Assembly: GCA_028023455.1 (NCBI GenBank)
Contig: JAQFVV010000031.1
Location: forward strand, 5,560,926 to 5,624,925
DNA from: Epiperipatus broadwayi
Taxonomy: Eukaryota > Onychophora > Udeonychophora > Euonychophora > Peripatidae
Reading direction: 5' to 3'
DNA: 64,000 nt
Both the position numbers and the translations under genes were made by a program. Positions 46,998 through 64,000 of the stretch are shown piece after piece; the first letter of the stretch is position 1, and each line of letters opens with the position of its first letter. The notes beneath the pieces are model-generated. The model was not told the origin of the DNA. It did no database searches and was given only the letters and a program-made list of their open reading frames with translations.

Positions 46998-49500
46998 GTG
47001 ACTCAACTGACAGATATCACTAAATTTGGATTGTGATTCATACTTAACTAAGTAATAATTAATAATTAACTAATGAATAATGAGCAAACATTGAGACACT
47101 AAGCAAAGTTATATTTTAAAGAAATTTTACATAAGCCAAATTTAAAAACAAATATAATAAAAAAATAATTAAAAAATGGAAATTGTATCTCACTCACAGG
47201 TGATAATGATTTTATAGGTTATAAGTTATTAACTCAAATATTTGGTATTTTATCTCATTTGCAGGTGATGATGATTTTATAGGTTACAAGTTGTTTAATT
47301 TTCATGAGATTTATTATTATTATATTAGAAATTGATTTCAAGTTTTATTTCATGATTATCTGTGCCTTATTTATGATACACTATTCAGAATTAGATTAGC
47401 CTTAGTTAATTTGCAGAAGTGATTATCATTAATTACAATTAACACCTATATCTAATGAGTAACATATACATCTATATAGATTATAATCTTAACCAAACCA
47501 GACTTCTTTTCAGATCAAAGCTGAAACATGAATTATTATGGCAGGATAAACTGATGGTGGGTAGTAAAACTTCAGATATCAAGGTGATTATAAAATACAT
47601 AATCTTAGTCTGTGCATCTGGAATATGGTCTTGCTCACAGGATTCATTTATGGGTAATAGATTCCTTTGTACTGTACTTGCTGTAAGTAAGAGACATTTA
47701 GTCTGGATGATTTGAACAGCTTACAAGATATCTGGATTTTTGTGCTCCAATCTTAAGTAAGGATAATGGGGTGGCTCTTAAAAACTAACACCCATTTTGA
47801 AAAGGGAGCTGTCCAAACTAATAAAATGGGTTGATTTTAAACCAAGCCCATTTATTATATAAACTAACAGCAAAGAGTATAGTCACATATGCACTTCCTA
47901 AGAACACATTCACCCCACTGACTACATAATAATATAAAAAAAAGTTAAGATGCAAAACATTAGTTTTCTTCTATAAAACCACTGTAAATCAGTTCATAAA
48001 TTAGCATTTATAATCATGCTGCTAAAGAAATATAATGAATCTAATTTATTAAGATATCAATACAGGTATTTATATAAATCTAAGGAAAGTTACAATATAC
48101 ATTTTGGAACACTTATAAGACTAAATTCTATCTTTATGCTGTGTTTCGCCACATCTGCTAAATATTAATCGACTAACTAGTTATAGCAAATCTATCTTTA
48201 AGGATTTATAATTGCTTAATTATGTACATCAATAAATATTATTTTACTCATTTCAGAAGGGAGTTTTATTTCTGCACTAATTAATGCAGAATTACTCTAG
48301 TGTGATAGTGGAAAAACATCTAATCAATTATCTTTAGTTATTTTAAATATGAGTAAACTTTGTTCTGTATAGAACATAGCATAAATATATAAATATAAAT
48401 AGTTCAAATGATAAAGGCATAGTTTTAACTGTAAAACAAAGAATATAAAAGTATAGACAAGATTTCACATAATTGAAATCCATGATTTGGCTTTAATTTG
48501 CTTAGTCGTAATGAAATGAAATTAATTACCTTATATCAGATTAAATTAGATCAAATCAGGAAAGACTTACAAATTAAATAGTAAAATAAAATTACATTTT
48601 TAGTTTAGGAATTAATAATTGAAAATCTATTAGATTGATTAAAATAAAAGTGGTTGTTTATACTATTTTGGCTAACTTTGAGAAATTAGAAGATTTAGTT
48701 TAAAATGTTTATTTTAAATTCTGAAGAAACCGGTTACCATGTTAAGTTCTGTTGATTGGCATGGTCAGTTAATCTTGGGCATCTTCTTGCTCTTAGTGCT
48801 ACCAGTCTGTTCATTCAGGTGTACTCACATCTAGTAGACCACTTTCAGGATCAGAAAGCAAGTTGATTGCTTTTCTACCCCATACATTTCTGACTGTTTT
48901 TATATATATATATTGTGCCCTTTTCTATAGGTCAGTGATGGTTATAAATGGTCAATTACTAAAAAAATTTAAAATTAATATTATATAGTATTTAAAATTA
49001 TAGATTATATTAAGCAGTAAATTTTTTTTAATATGATATATTTAATAATAAATCTTGTGATGGTGAGAATTGTATCTAATTCTATATTTTTCTAAATTGT
49101 TTTTCAAAATTTTATATAATTATTTTATATAATATAAAATAGCAAATTTATTCAGACAGATAAAAATAGACTAAACACCGGAAATGACCATGTGACTGTC
49201 TGAAATATTCTATGTCTAAGTACTGGTTTAAATTAATACTAATAATTAAAATATTAAAATAGTATATTATAGAATTGGATGGAATTGTCACACATCATAA
49301 TAAAAATAAGTAGGATACATTTTTATTAATTATTGTTTCAAAATTATTTTAAAGATAGTTAAATTGTAATAGATAATAATTGATTTAAAAATAATAATTA
49401 GTTAACATTTAAGTCTATTACATCATGATTTTAAAACTTTAGAAATTGTTTATCAATCCAAGTAGGAATTGACCAATAAAAAATAGATCTTGGCAGACAA

Positions 49501-52500
49501 CAAAAAATCGCGCCAACTAATTGTATAAACGGGGAGAACAAAAATGTGTTGACTCCAGAGCAGAGGTAAAATTTTAAGCTCTCTAAATTTTTTTTTTCTT
49601 CTTCAATTTATTAGTCAATTTTATGATAATTTTAATAATATCTTTGAAAGAAACCAACTGACAATTTAAAAATCATCCAAAAAGAATCTTAGAATAAAAT
49701 TTTAAAAAAAAAGTTTTTCATAATAATGTTTCACTAACTTTACAGTAACCTGCCAGTGGATTCTATCGAAATATAATCAGAGTTTTCAATAGAAAATGGA
49801 TAGATTCTTAAAACCAAGTTGTAAATTTTATAATGTTCCAAATATGTTAATGTTATTCGTTGATATAGTTTATATAGCGTATCACTATGAAAGCTGCTTT
49901 CGTGCATATAAAATTAATGAAAGGACATTGTGCGCAGAGTTAATGAAGATAATGGAAAATAAAAATAAGTATTATTCATATAAAAATAAATGGACAAAAA
50001 GAATTTTAATATGGAAATAGTTTGAATTGCTTTCTTTAAGATGACTGGAGAAAATACTCTAGAAAATAGTTTAAGATCGAAAGTAGTGTATATAAAATAA
50101 TAATGAATAAAAATGAAGTTTACCAAGGAAAACACTTGCCTAAAGAAAAAAATATTTTACAGAAGAGAAATATAAAATATTGGATCCATGGAAAACGCAA
50201 TTGGTACCATAATTATTAAATAATTGTAGTTTAACTAGAAATAAAGATGCATCAAAGCGCCGAGGTAATATTTGCCAGAACATTAAAAAGCTTCGTGGGA
50301 TAACTAAATAAAATGTTTTTATAATAATTTTGAATTAAACACTAAAACTAAAGATCATCTAAACAGTTTATTAAATGAACTAATTTATTTAAAACTTTAA
50401 TAAGCAGAAAGGAGAACATTTGGATAAAAGAAGAAATAATAAATATTATGGGACTAACCAAGATTTACCATCAGAAAAAAATGTGATTATGGTTTGAATT
50501 ATTTTCTTTACTAATCTAAGTTAAACATTAAGTTTTAGATAGCGATAGGCAAAACAAAATACATTAATTTGTGATATAACATTATATGAAATAATATGTT
50601 TTGATTTTGAATATTAAAATAAAATTGTATGTATGTGGAAATTTGTATATTTGCGATGCTCGAAGAGAAAGAAGCCTACTACGAACTCTGAATGGAAGAT
50701 ATTGTTTTTGGTAACATTTATAATTATTAATGATATATAATGTATGTTTTATTTATTTAGATCAGCAGAGAATCGAATGAATGTAGCGCAAAAGTTTTAT
50801 TGTTATTATTGTTGTAAAACACATTTTTTAAAACAACACTCTAAAATACTTTGAGATGTGATTAGATTTTTTAAAAATATGCATACGATAATCATTTTAT
50901 GTGTTATTAATATAGTTCAATATAACCGATGGTTATGTGATATTTTCTGTTAATTTTCCGATTGGGATATTTAAATGTTATTTTAACAAAACGTAGATGT
51001 TGAACCTACAGTGTAATAAAGCAAAACAAATTGTTCTTATGAAATAGGGAAATGTTTTATATTAGCGAATTTTGTTTATTGTTTTAAAAGGTAGTTAGTA
51101 TTTTATTGATGTTAGATACAGTAAAAATCTCGAGAGATAGTTTGGGTAGTGACTTGGTAGTACGTGGTGATTCGGAAACCAAGAGGATGTATTAAAAACT
51201 AGGATGCTACAGGGAATGAAATAATAAGTAGTTTTAGATGTTAATTAGCGTAGTTAACAAAGCCCTACGACTGGTACACATGTTGTCTTGGACAGTGGTA
51301 TTTTATATATTTCTTGTGAATGGTACTAGATGTTTGGTAAAGCTGAGTAAATAGCTGCCACATCATGCTTATTGCCAAGGTTATTAGACAATGAATGTCG
51401 GACCTATTTACACTGTTCCATACATTTTTTGAAGTATATTGTGGATAAGTTATCTATCTATCTTCCCGATATCCTATACATCTTTCGCTATCTTTATCTG
51501 TATTTCTTGCAACTACATCGTTATATGATAAGTCTATTAAAAGGGAAACAATAGATATTTTAGAATGTATGTCATGCTATTATTTGGAATAAGAATAGTT
51601 AAGTATTAACGAAGAGTAGATTATGATTATTGAAAGAAAGATGCAAATATCCTAAGAAAGGAAGGAGTTAGAGAATTATGTTAATTCTTTTTAAGAAATG
51701 AACTATAATTTTATAAAAGTATATCCAAATAGAAATATACAAAAATATTAAATATAATTTCACGTTTTCTTATTGTTAATTATATTTTAAAAAATATAAG
51801 TATTGCATATTTAAAAAATACAATAACATTCGATAATTATAGTATATGTGAAACTGTAACAGGTGATAATTAAACCCTTGTTATAGTATTATACATGAGT
51901 ATGGCTTATGGAATAAACGTATTATAGTTTATGAGCATTGGAGAACAAACGTTAAAAGTAATAATAATATTTGAATAATATGTGGAGTTACTTATATAAA
52001 GTTACAAGAAAATGTAATTTTCTTTTAAAAACCATATTGATTGTAAAATTATGATGTTATAAATGATGTTTATCCACATAGATAATTTATAATACAGTAA
52101 CTTTAATATTAAAAGGTAAAGAATGGTGTTACCCATAAAATAGTTAAAATAAGTGATATGATAAACCTAATGGGAAATAAATAAATAACTTTTAAAAGGC
52201 ATAATAAGTAATTAATGATAAAAAAAATATAAATGTGTATAATTCAGCTATTGTAGTGTAAAGAAAAATGAGGATATCCTTTGTAAATAGATGTAAATAG
52301 ATTTGCTTGTTTTATTTATTTTATTGATGTTAATAAAATTTTAAAATTTGTTTATTAAAACTTGTGTCAGAGTTTTGTTTTCTCTACATCATTGCATGAA
52401 TTCACAGAATATGTTCACAACAATTAAACTAAGTATATGATTGTTGCACAAAAGATAAATAGAGAAGTATGTTTAATCTTAAATATGTATTGATGTTTTG

Positions 52501-53000
52501 TAGATAAATAATTATAAAATTGCATTGCGTTACTGGTCATCAATTCATTATCATAAGATTTTGCTAAATTATATGCGATTAGTTGCCACTTGCTTTATTT
52601 ATCAGATTATCTAAACACTGCCACTTATTAATTTATTTTATTACTTAAAGATAAAAAAGGGGATATTAGATTATTAACTAATTTATTACGGTTATAAATT
52701 TGCGATAAAAGAAAAGCTGTACTCATTGGATTAGGCAATAAAGATTGTGATTATTATTGTTTTATTATTAATCTAATTTCAGAGTAGTAGATTATGACAT
52801 AAAATCCCTTATCATATTTTGCTACCATATGTTATTAACATACGAATAAATATAAGAACCTGAGATTATTTCATTTGAGCTAGATGATTACTATTATTGT
52901 TATTAGAGATAAAAGATTAATACTTTAATTGTTAAATGAGTCTTAGTGATTAGAAGTTGCGGAAGTCATAAGAATACTATGTAGTTATTATATGTAATAG

Positions 53001-53018
<18 letters not shown>
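49501..53018. other. AT-rich non-coding stretch
   Basis: No coding domain or repeat structure recognised. The frames at 49796 and 51372 lack family-like motifs. It may be the body of a long LTR or internal region belonging to the element whose leader-like sequence lies at 53.3 kb, but nothing in it proves this. Confidence 0.35.
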
Positions 53019-56827
<3,809 letters not shown>

Positions 56828-56841
56828 ATATATATATATAT

Positions 56842-57120
56842 ATTCATGCTTGCAAACTGATATAAACGTTTTGCATAAGCGCTTGAGAGTCAGTCTTTAG
56901 ACCTAGTGTCTATAGCTCTATCCTTCCACTGATGAAAGCAAACCAGCTTGAAATCAGCTGATCTGGAGGTGAGCAAAATGAAAGAGGTAGTTAATTCTGA
57001 CTCCTTTTGCGTTTATGTAAAAATATTTTACACTTGTTTCGGCGGTTTTGGTAAAGATGCCATCTATTGATCATAAATAACAAGTGATAGCAGGTTACGT
57101 GACTAACTTGTTTTTATTTT
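56842..57120 (+). repeat. Family A diverged copy between (TA)n tracts
   Basis: Starts TTCATGCTTGCAAACTGATA, follows the family A order through the hammerhead (56923-56969), then GGTTTTGGTAAAGATGCCAT and AACTTGTTTTTATTTTTCAT, ending in (TA)n. Both borders are (TA)n, as for the 409-bp array. A single, diverged partial unit. Confidence 0.8.
56923..56969 (+). ncRNA. Hammerhead ribozyme, family A diverged copy (best motif)
   Basis: Stem I CTTCCA (56923-56928) with TGGAGG (56964-56969), one U:G. Core CTGATGA (56929-56935). Stem II AAGC/GCTT, fully paired, loop AAACCA. GAAA (56950-56953). Stem III is the 10-nt palindrome ATCAGCTGAT (56953-56962), then C (56963). All core bases are present. Compared with the 409-bp units, a U-A pair in stem I has become C-G, and the stem II closing mismatch is a proper pair here. 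Predicted cleavage between 56963 and 56964. Confidence 0.85.
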
Positions 57121-57138
57121 TCATATATATATATATAT

Positions 57139-59935
57139 TGTAACGTCAACTTTCTCAGTGCAATCTTTCACTTATTTAACCTCAATAAACTCTCATTTAT
57201 TTCAAGTAGCTAGTCAATTGAATCCTTATACTAACTTTAGAATCAAATATACCAGGGGCACCAAATTGCAGCTATAAATTGTAATGCCCACCAGAGATCA
57301 TCATCATTAGCCATATTTAGGACTATGGCAGATACTGGAGAAAGTAACTAAATTGTCTCTCAAAAAAAAATAATAATAACAATAATATTGATAAAACCAT
57401 TCAATCTATGTGGTCTTAATTTCAAACCTAGCATTAGTCATGCAAATATTTCATGATAAATTTATTATAAAATTCATAATAATGAGACAACTTTCTTCCA
57501 CAACTTTATTATAAATATCTGATCTCGAGTGGTAACTACAGAAAATACTATATACAGTTCTCATTTATATCTGACTGGAAATAACTCAGTAATTAATGCA
57601 GAGAACTCATAATCTATGTTCATAATATAAAATTATTATTTAATTTAATACTAGATAAAAATTATCACAAATAAATCCTCCCCATTTAATTCCATTACTT
57701 TATTTTTCATTCTCAGCATCTATCACTTTCAATAGCTACAATTATATAACACGGAATGTCTGTGTTATGTTCTCTAATCTGAGAATCCCTAATCTTATTT
57801 CTCTAACACACATATATCTTTCGATCAACTATCAATTCATGATCCCTATTTTATAATAGTATAATAATTTTATGATAATATGCTACTTGACTTCCAAACT
57901 AGCTCTTAGATTAATAATTGAACTGCTCTTTCTCAAGGTCTAGATCTGTCAAGAGGTGCCCATATAAGTGATTACATTGTAATGGACATGATCCCAAATA
58001 TGCTAAGTTGAATTTTGATACGAATTTAAAAGTGGGAATCACTCTAAACACCAAGAGCAGGAAAGGGATTTTATGTCTGCTCCCAACATTCACAACATTA
58101 CAATGAATCAAAAGATTAAATTTATTAAACTTAATTTAACTATTCCCTGTCATTTTTATTCTATTATTTCTAATCTATTTTTAATTAATAACTTTAACAA
58201 TTTTAAACCTATCATATTTTGCTAGAGTAAACTATGGAACATTAATCAGATAAATCAATCAAAATTTACTTATGAAAGTAAAGTATGGAAATAAATCACA
58301 AAATCAGATTACGCAAATTAATTATGAAAATAAATTATGTGAAAATGAAGTTTATAAAAGTGACTTATATAAAATGATTTATGTGAATCGAATATAGAAA
58401 TAATCAAGATAAAATCAATACTGTAATTCAATCATGGAAATAAATTATCAATATAAAATTAACTATGTGAATCGAGTATGGAAACAATATAATAATGACT
58501 ACTGCAAATCGATCTTGGAAATAAATTATCAATATAAAAATGAATAATTAGATTTAAATATGAACTAATATTACTTTAAATATAGGTGCTGGATATATAG
58601 ATTCTGGAGATATTTGAAACATCAAAACACAAAACACAATGTAATCTTATAACAATAGTAGACTTTATTACATTAACAATAATGATAAAGATTAAAATAA
58701 AAAAAAACATACCTAAATATAACATTGTTGCACTCAAATATATGATTCAGATCTATTAAAGACTATGGTTCGAATACATGTTTAAATTAACTATTTTTCT
58801 GGATGATTTATTTATTGTTTTGACCCATTTATTTATCAAATAAATAATTAATAATAATAATAAACACAAATGTGCACACATGGAATCAGAAGTCTGTATA
58901 ATTTTAGCTTTCAGAAAACTTATCTTGACAGAGAAGAAAACCTATAAATTTCTACTTCTCCTTTTTATTGTAAACATTGTCCATTGGACTATTCCTAAAT
59001 AATATATTCATTTCAATTATTCTAACTAGCAATGTTAAATAATCATAAATTTCTAAATCATTTTATCAAGCAATAATTTTCACATTTCTAATGAAGAAGG
59101 ATGATATGCCATAAAAATCCCCTACTGATTTTGCAAATGGGTTTAAATTCAAAACCCACACTTTTACATTCATGCCTGTCAGATCTTTATGTTTTTGACT
59201 GTATATATCTTGATAGGTCAGTATGTCGATCCAGCTTGATGACCTCAATTTACCATCATTCACGAAAAAAATCAACACAGATCGGTTAGTTTATTAATTA
59301 AAATCTTTGTCATTCCTCATCATACATATACATCTGACTGAATCCTTATCCTGTCAGGGCAACTTTATTCTGTCCCACATAAGAAAAACTCTCCTCATAT
59401 CCCATATTGCCATGCAGTATTTATAACATGACCACAGCAGCATCTTGGTAAGGGAAATAAAAAAAACAACAACATCAACTCCAAACTTAAACTATTTGCT
59501 TGAGCCGGAGGGAGATCTTTTCTTAAGATCTAGAGTTGTGTAAAGAGCTCCTGCCTAGACACCTACTCTCTATATTGGCATGCAAAACATTTTCTACACT
59601 TAAACAGTAACTTTATTAATAATTCCCTATCTTAACAAAATAAATGGAGTGAAACTCAGTCATCTCCGACTGCCATGGTAAATAAATCATGAGACAGCTA
59701 TTTCCCATCTATTGGGTGGTAGGATAACTTTACATTAGTAATGACAAGCATTTATAGCTTTATATATGCCCAGATATACATTGATTACAGCCTAGATAAA
59801 TGACAAAGACTAACCAGATCCTGAATCAAAACATATATGAATTATTTCAATTTTAAACAGTCAAGCCAACAACATACTTAATATTTATATTAATAACAGA
59901 TCATCAACACTTATAGCATAATTATGGGTTTTACA
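57139..59935 (-). repeat. Putative 3' LTR of the minus-strand element (~2.8 kb)
   Basis: TGTAAAACCC...GTTACA on the minus strand; length close to the 2.6-kb LTRs at 33.7-45.6 kb. Only the last ~143 bp can be checked against the other LTR. An alternative end is GGGCATTACA at 57280, which would make 57139-57279 leader instead of LTR (it contains the PBS-like TTTGGTGCCCCTGG). Confidence 0.5.
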
Positions 59936-62828
59936 ACCATCCCCTCACTCTTCATATTTAATATTAAGCACAAATTAAAATTTTGTTAAGAATATAAAAA
60001 AATATTTATATCATTTCTCTCTTTACTTTTAAATTTAAATTTACGTGAGCATCTATACTTAAATGGTATCAAAATCATTTTCCCTCTTTCCTTTAAACAT
60101 TTTAAACATAAACAAAAAATATTAAATTAAGATAATCTAGTGTTAGACATGTGACATATTATATAAACAAAATGAAATATATATAAAAAATGACATATTA
60201 TATAAATGAAATAAAATAAAGAATAAATATCAACATTATGATAGTCTTTTTCTAATGTCTTTTCCTTCAACTGTCCATCAATCAATTAATATATTCAGTT
60301 CATTTTATTTTGAGATAGCTATATAAATGCACATCAGACAGTTATTTTTAATTAAATGTGTATAAAAATGCACAGACAGTCATTTGAATCAAGATAGATA
60401 AAAACGTAGATAGTTATTTTAAATCAAGATTTAGCTACAGGATAATTAATAAATTTTAAAAGAGTTCTGTTGATTACCTTCCATTTGATGAGTTTTGTCC
60501 TTGGTTTGAACTTATTTGTTTTTTTTCATCTTTTTTTCCATTTTAAAGGCTCAAATTGTAGACAACAAGCAGCTTCTGATTACTAAACATGAGTTAACTT
60601 TTTTTAAACATTATACAGAAGTTTGCTGCAGTTCTTCAAACGAATTTTAACCAGCCAAATATTCTTATAGTATAAATTGGTCTTTTAATTGCATACAAAA
60701 TTTTGACAGTTCTCTCCTTCAATGAATTTTTAATAAGCAGAATGGATAAGTTGTAGCATTTAGTATAAAATGTTTTATTAAAAGTTGATTTCTTCATAAT
60801 TGATGTGAGGAAAAGAAATATGCACCACTTATATATGAATTAGAAATTCATATTTTGGTATACTGTAAAACTTAAATACATTATTAAACTCTGAGAAAGA
60901 AAATTTAACAAAAAAAAACTTGGAGAAAAAAAACTTTCAGAGATAGATTAATTTTAGTTAGTTAGCAAAAGTTCTCAATTAGCAAAAGTTCTCCCCTATT
61001 CACTTTTCCCAGTCCTTTTATAGGGTGAAGGAGAGAAAAAAAACACATGTTAATTAAACCCCCCCCCACAGGTGGTTCTTCTTCAAATCTAATTAAAAAA
61101 ATCCCTCCCTCAGAATGAACAATTGACCCTTTCTTACAGTGTGTTAATTTTAACAACTTTGTCTTCATCTGAAACCATATCTTTTTTAGTTAACACATTA
61201 GTGATTAATTTATGGAAAATTAGTCAAAGAAGATCTAATCAAAAAATAAGCTTACTTACACTTTTTGGTCAAACAAAGGTTACATTCATTTGATCTAAAT
61301 AATTTCTTATTTAGATTTACATTTTAAATAATATAGAAAATTATGTCAATTTCTATAAAGGAAAGGAAAAAATCAAACCCATATATCTGTATCACACACA
61401 CACATGTGCAGACCATTCAATAGAAAACTGATTATTCAGATTATATGAACATAAATATCCATCATAATTTCTTATAATTACAAGCATAAAATCAATTATA
61501 ATTTCTGATAATCATAAACATAAATATTCACTATAATCTCCTATAACTTTAAACTTATTCTCCAGAAAGAAACTGTTAACTAAAGCTACTGACAATCAAT
61601 TCAATTTTAATTCTCATCAACTCTTTAGTAATAGATATCAAAATTCACAAGACTTTATCTTAGTCATATAAATATTTATTTCTCAATTATTATATTGGTA
61701 AATTATTATAAAAAAAAAACAAAATCAATCACCCCTCTTGCATTAAATAATGCTATCTATATTTTATACAAACACAAACTGTCTCTATATATGTTACTTT
61801 TGAGCTATATAGCCATTACTTTCTCAAATAAAACTTTTAACTTTTCTTATATTCAAAAAAACATTTTTTCCACAATTATTTCCTTTTATTATATTTGGTT
61901 TATAGATGAAATAAACCAAAAGGCTACAGACCCCCACCGTTATATAAAATTTTTTTTTCATCATTTATTTATTAATCACCAATCAAAATTTTACATTACA
62001 TAAGATATGTTTGCAACTTAAGTCTGTTGGTGCCATATCCACTACTTATCCTGATTCTAATGGAACAGGCTTCAAGCTACGTGCATTATATGTTTCTCTA
62101 GTTCAACCCATCAAAGATTTTATATTCCACAAGAAAATATCCAATAACCAACCATTTTCCAAAAATGACAAACTCTAATATTATTAAATTGTCTTTATTA
62201 AAGAAAATTTTTCAAAAGGAGTTTTCATTTTACATTTAATTTTACTATTACATTTAATTTTACTATTAAAACATATAGATATCTTGTGACTAAATAAGTG
62301 GACGGGATCAAACCCGGTACCATCACTTTTCATTTTATATTTGGTCTCATCACTGACTAACATCAAAAAATTACTACAGCTAAATAAATTTGATTCTATG
62401 AAAACATTTTTTATTTTGCACTTCATCTTTCTGTCTTCCACAACTCACTGCCACTATGTTGCAATTCAAAGAGTATGTGCTCCATATAATCTATTTTCAT
62501 TTTACAACTTATCTTTGTTGTAAAACTCGTGGTAACTTTCTTAAGACCTTTATTCTCATAATCACTCTTTTTTCTCTTATAGCTATACTCTGACAAAGTT
62601 TTACTCACTATAATTTTTCTTTGTATGAAAACTACTTATCAATGGATAAGCCTCTTCTACCTTATTTCCTTTAACAATCATTTCTAAATCATAGAAATTA
62701 TGATCACTGTTTTTTCCAGCTATTTTACAGTTAAATTTTATTTCTTCATACTGTAAATCTAAATTATATATAGTGTGATTTTGCTCTATTTTAATCCTGG
62801 CTCATTTATTAATATCACTACTACTATA
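59936..62828 (-). other. Interior of the minus-strand LTR element, no pol motifs
   Basis: Only short frames. A strong B-box-like GGGTTTGATCCCG on the minus strand (about 62302-62314) suggests a tRNA-derived insertion, but no A box or target duplication was found. No D-S-G, YxDD or DDE pattern was seen in any frame. Confidence 0.45.
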
Positions 62829-63255
62829 TTATTTTGCTTCTGTTGTCTTACACTCTATATTTTCTAAATGATCCTCCAAAACTATTTTGCCTTCTTTGCA
62901 GTCTACCTTTTTATTCCTCACAGTACTCTCATTTTGAGCATTTATACTTTCTTTTGGTGTGCCAACTTTGTCACTTACTTTATTGAACACTTCTTTTGAA
63001 CTTTCTGTTGGAGTATCTAAAATTTTCTTCATCATTTCTGTCCATGCATCTATATTTTCTGTTAGAGCGTCCACTTTCTTTCTTATCATCTCGTTTTCAG
63101 CATCCAAACTTTTCTTCTACTCTTGAATCTTTACAAAAAGTGTTTGAAGATCTGTGCTTGTGATTTTAGTTTTTGCTATCTCTGGGCTTATGGGAACCAA
63201 TTCTGCTAATTCTGGGACTTCCTCAATTTCTATTTCTTTCTCTACACACTCCATT
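62829..63255 (-). pseudogene. Gag-like coiled-coil protein with in-frame stop
   Basis: Minus strand from an ATG at 63255: MECVEKEIEIEEVPELAELV, then TKITSTDLQTLFVKIQE, a TAG (~63114), then KKSLDAENEMIRKKVDALTE and a long charged helix ending at 62829. The stretch TKITSTDLQTLFVKIQ...LDAENEMIRKKVDA parallels TTITLAQLAQMIATLN...MDTKIENMKFDMKA of the Gypsy gag at 36.8 kb in length, position after the leader, and coiled-coil character. About 140 codons; no capsid domain was found after it. Read as the N-terminal gag part of a related element. Confidence 0.55.
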
Positions 63256-63830
63256 TTCTTTTATTTATCTCTGAACTCTTTGGCTAACTTAAGTACATAT
63301 TTAATTATATATAAATTTAAATAAACTGGTGCACATCTCCTCTCCCTTCCATCAACCTGAAACAAAATACACCCTCAACAAGCTCTGCATAAATGATCCA
63401 AGAAATCTACCCCATCTATCTATTCACTGCAAATTTTGACCTTTAAATTCTACAAGTGTTTTATAATATTTCAATATCCAGAACTCCATACACCTTTTAA
63501 TAATTGATGATAAAATTATGTTTGATTGATTGATTTCCAAATATCATAGATCGATTTACAAAATAAACGTATCATTTCTTTTTCATAGTTTTAATCCTAT
63601 AGCAAACAGATTGATGATGACGTTTTATTATCCATCATCTACACACACACTTAGGTTTGCAGTATATATAATGTCTGAATTACACTCATAAATCTTTATA
63701 GTTTTACTTCCATCCATAGATTATCTTGTGGCACTAAAATTTAATATATATTTTTACAAATCTATACATTTAAACTAATTCTTATTTTTACTCTTTTGGC
63801 ATCGTCATCCACAGACCATCATCAGGCTTT

Positions 63831-63843
63831 CGTTGCGGTGCCA
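63831..63843 (-). promoter_or_regulatory. PBS-like site of the minus-strand element
   Basis: TGGCACCGCAACG on the minus strand, shortly inside the right-hand terminal repeat and upstream of the gag-like frame. TGGCRCC is the usual start of retroelement primer-binding sites. Confidence 0.45.
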
Positions 63844-64000
63844 TTCTTTCCGCTTTATATAACCTCAACTTTCTCAGTGCGATCTTTCACTTATTTAACC
63901 TCAATAAACTCTCATTTATTTCAAGTAGCTAGTCAATTAAATCCTTATACTAACTTTAGAATCAAATATACAAGGGGCGCCAAATTGCAGCTATAAATTG

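Larger units (their letters stand above)
45931..49500. other. AT-rich non-coding stretch
   Basis: Apart from the two TA-centred palindromes and (TA)n tracts near 46426-46498 and 46900-46994, nothing is recognisable. A slightly GC-richer patch at ~46680-46870 and another at ~48730-48900 have no identifiable feature. The frame at 47455-47715 has no family-like motif. Confidence 0.5.
57139..64000 (-). mobile_element. Minus-strand LTR retrotransposon without visible pol, runs off the window
   Basis: 57139-57281 and 63858-64000 are near-identical direct repeats (landmark AACTCTCATTTATTTCAAG). On the minus strand a polypurine-like GAAGAGTGAGGGGATGG precedes TGTAAAACCC at 59935; the LTR would run 59935 to 57139 and end GACGTTACA next to (TA)n. 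TGGCACCGCAACG (63843-63831) is PBS-like, 15 bp inside the right-hand repeat. Between lie a gag-like relic (62829-63255) and ~2.9 kb with no protease, RT or integrase motifs. A non-autonomous or internally deleted relative of the Gypsy element is the simplest reading. The right LTR lies mostly outside the window. Confidence 0.6.

Noticed and set aside
62184-62441. 85-residue minus frame as a gene
   Set aside because: Its DGTGFDP segment is the translation of a tRNA-like B box, and the rest is repetitive (two adjacent CNSKIKC units).

Overview
The window looks like nuclear DNA from an AT-rich invertebrate animal: roughly three-quarters A+T by eye, with long (AAT)n and (TA)n microsatellites, LINEs, Gypsy-type LTR elements, a Penelope-like remnant and tRNA-derived retroposons. 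I cannot name the species; a flatworm, mollusc or cnidarian would all fit. I see no convincing host protein-coding gene. Nearly everything recognisable is mobile or repetitive DNA, mostly decayed, so most open frames are element relics or shadows.

Layout. 1-3.77 kb: an APE-type LINE (end of ORF1, broken ORF2, 3' UTR) ending in (AAT)n, then a second, opposite LINE 3' end between two (AAT)n blocks. 6.2-7.5 kb: a 285-bp duplication running into a ~700-bp foldback. 10.45-11.51 kb: a 409-bp tandem repeat, 2.6 copies. 11.9-12.2 kb: antisense LINE C-terminus. 14.5-15.1 kb: a foldback and a Penelope-like (PLE) 3' fragment. 16.0, 18.1 and 32.5 kb: further foldbacks. 20-20.7 kb: dispersed repeats. 21.2-22.3 kb: antisense Gypsy relic. 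26.5 kb: tRNA-derived retroposon with a 15-bp target duplication. 27.3-29.9 kb: decayed RTE-like LINE. 31.1-33.0 kb: a second tandem and dispersed repeat family. 33,726-45,586: a full-length but dead Gypsy element with ~2.6-kb LTRs. 53.0-56.8 kb: LTR/leader-like remnants. 57.1-64.0 kb: a minus-strand LTR element with a gag-like relic and no visible pol, running off the right end.

The most interesting content is a set of short non-coding repeats carrying hammerhead self-cleaving ribozyme (HHR) motifs. Family A (409-bp unit) has three motifs spaced exactly 409 bp, plus a diverged copy at 56.9 kb whose stems keep pairing through compensating changes. Family B (~443-bp unit, 31-33 kb) and family C (~418-bp unit, 6.8-7.4 and 20.5 kb) carry different versions. 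In the better-preserved copies stem III is a very short palindrome, as expected for ribozymes that act as dimers in tandem transcripts. This is the architecture of retrozyme-like circular-RNA repeats. Several of these repeats, the PLE fragment (itself with a degenerate HHR-like motif) and the LTR elements lie directly between (TA)n tracts. I infer that the HHR repeats may be non-autonomous and share machinery or targets with PLEs. All structures were folded by eye; nothing was computed or searched.
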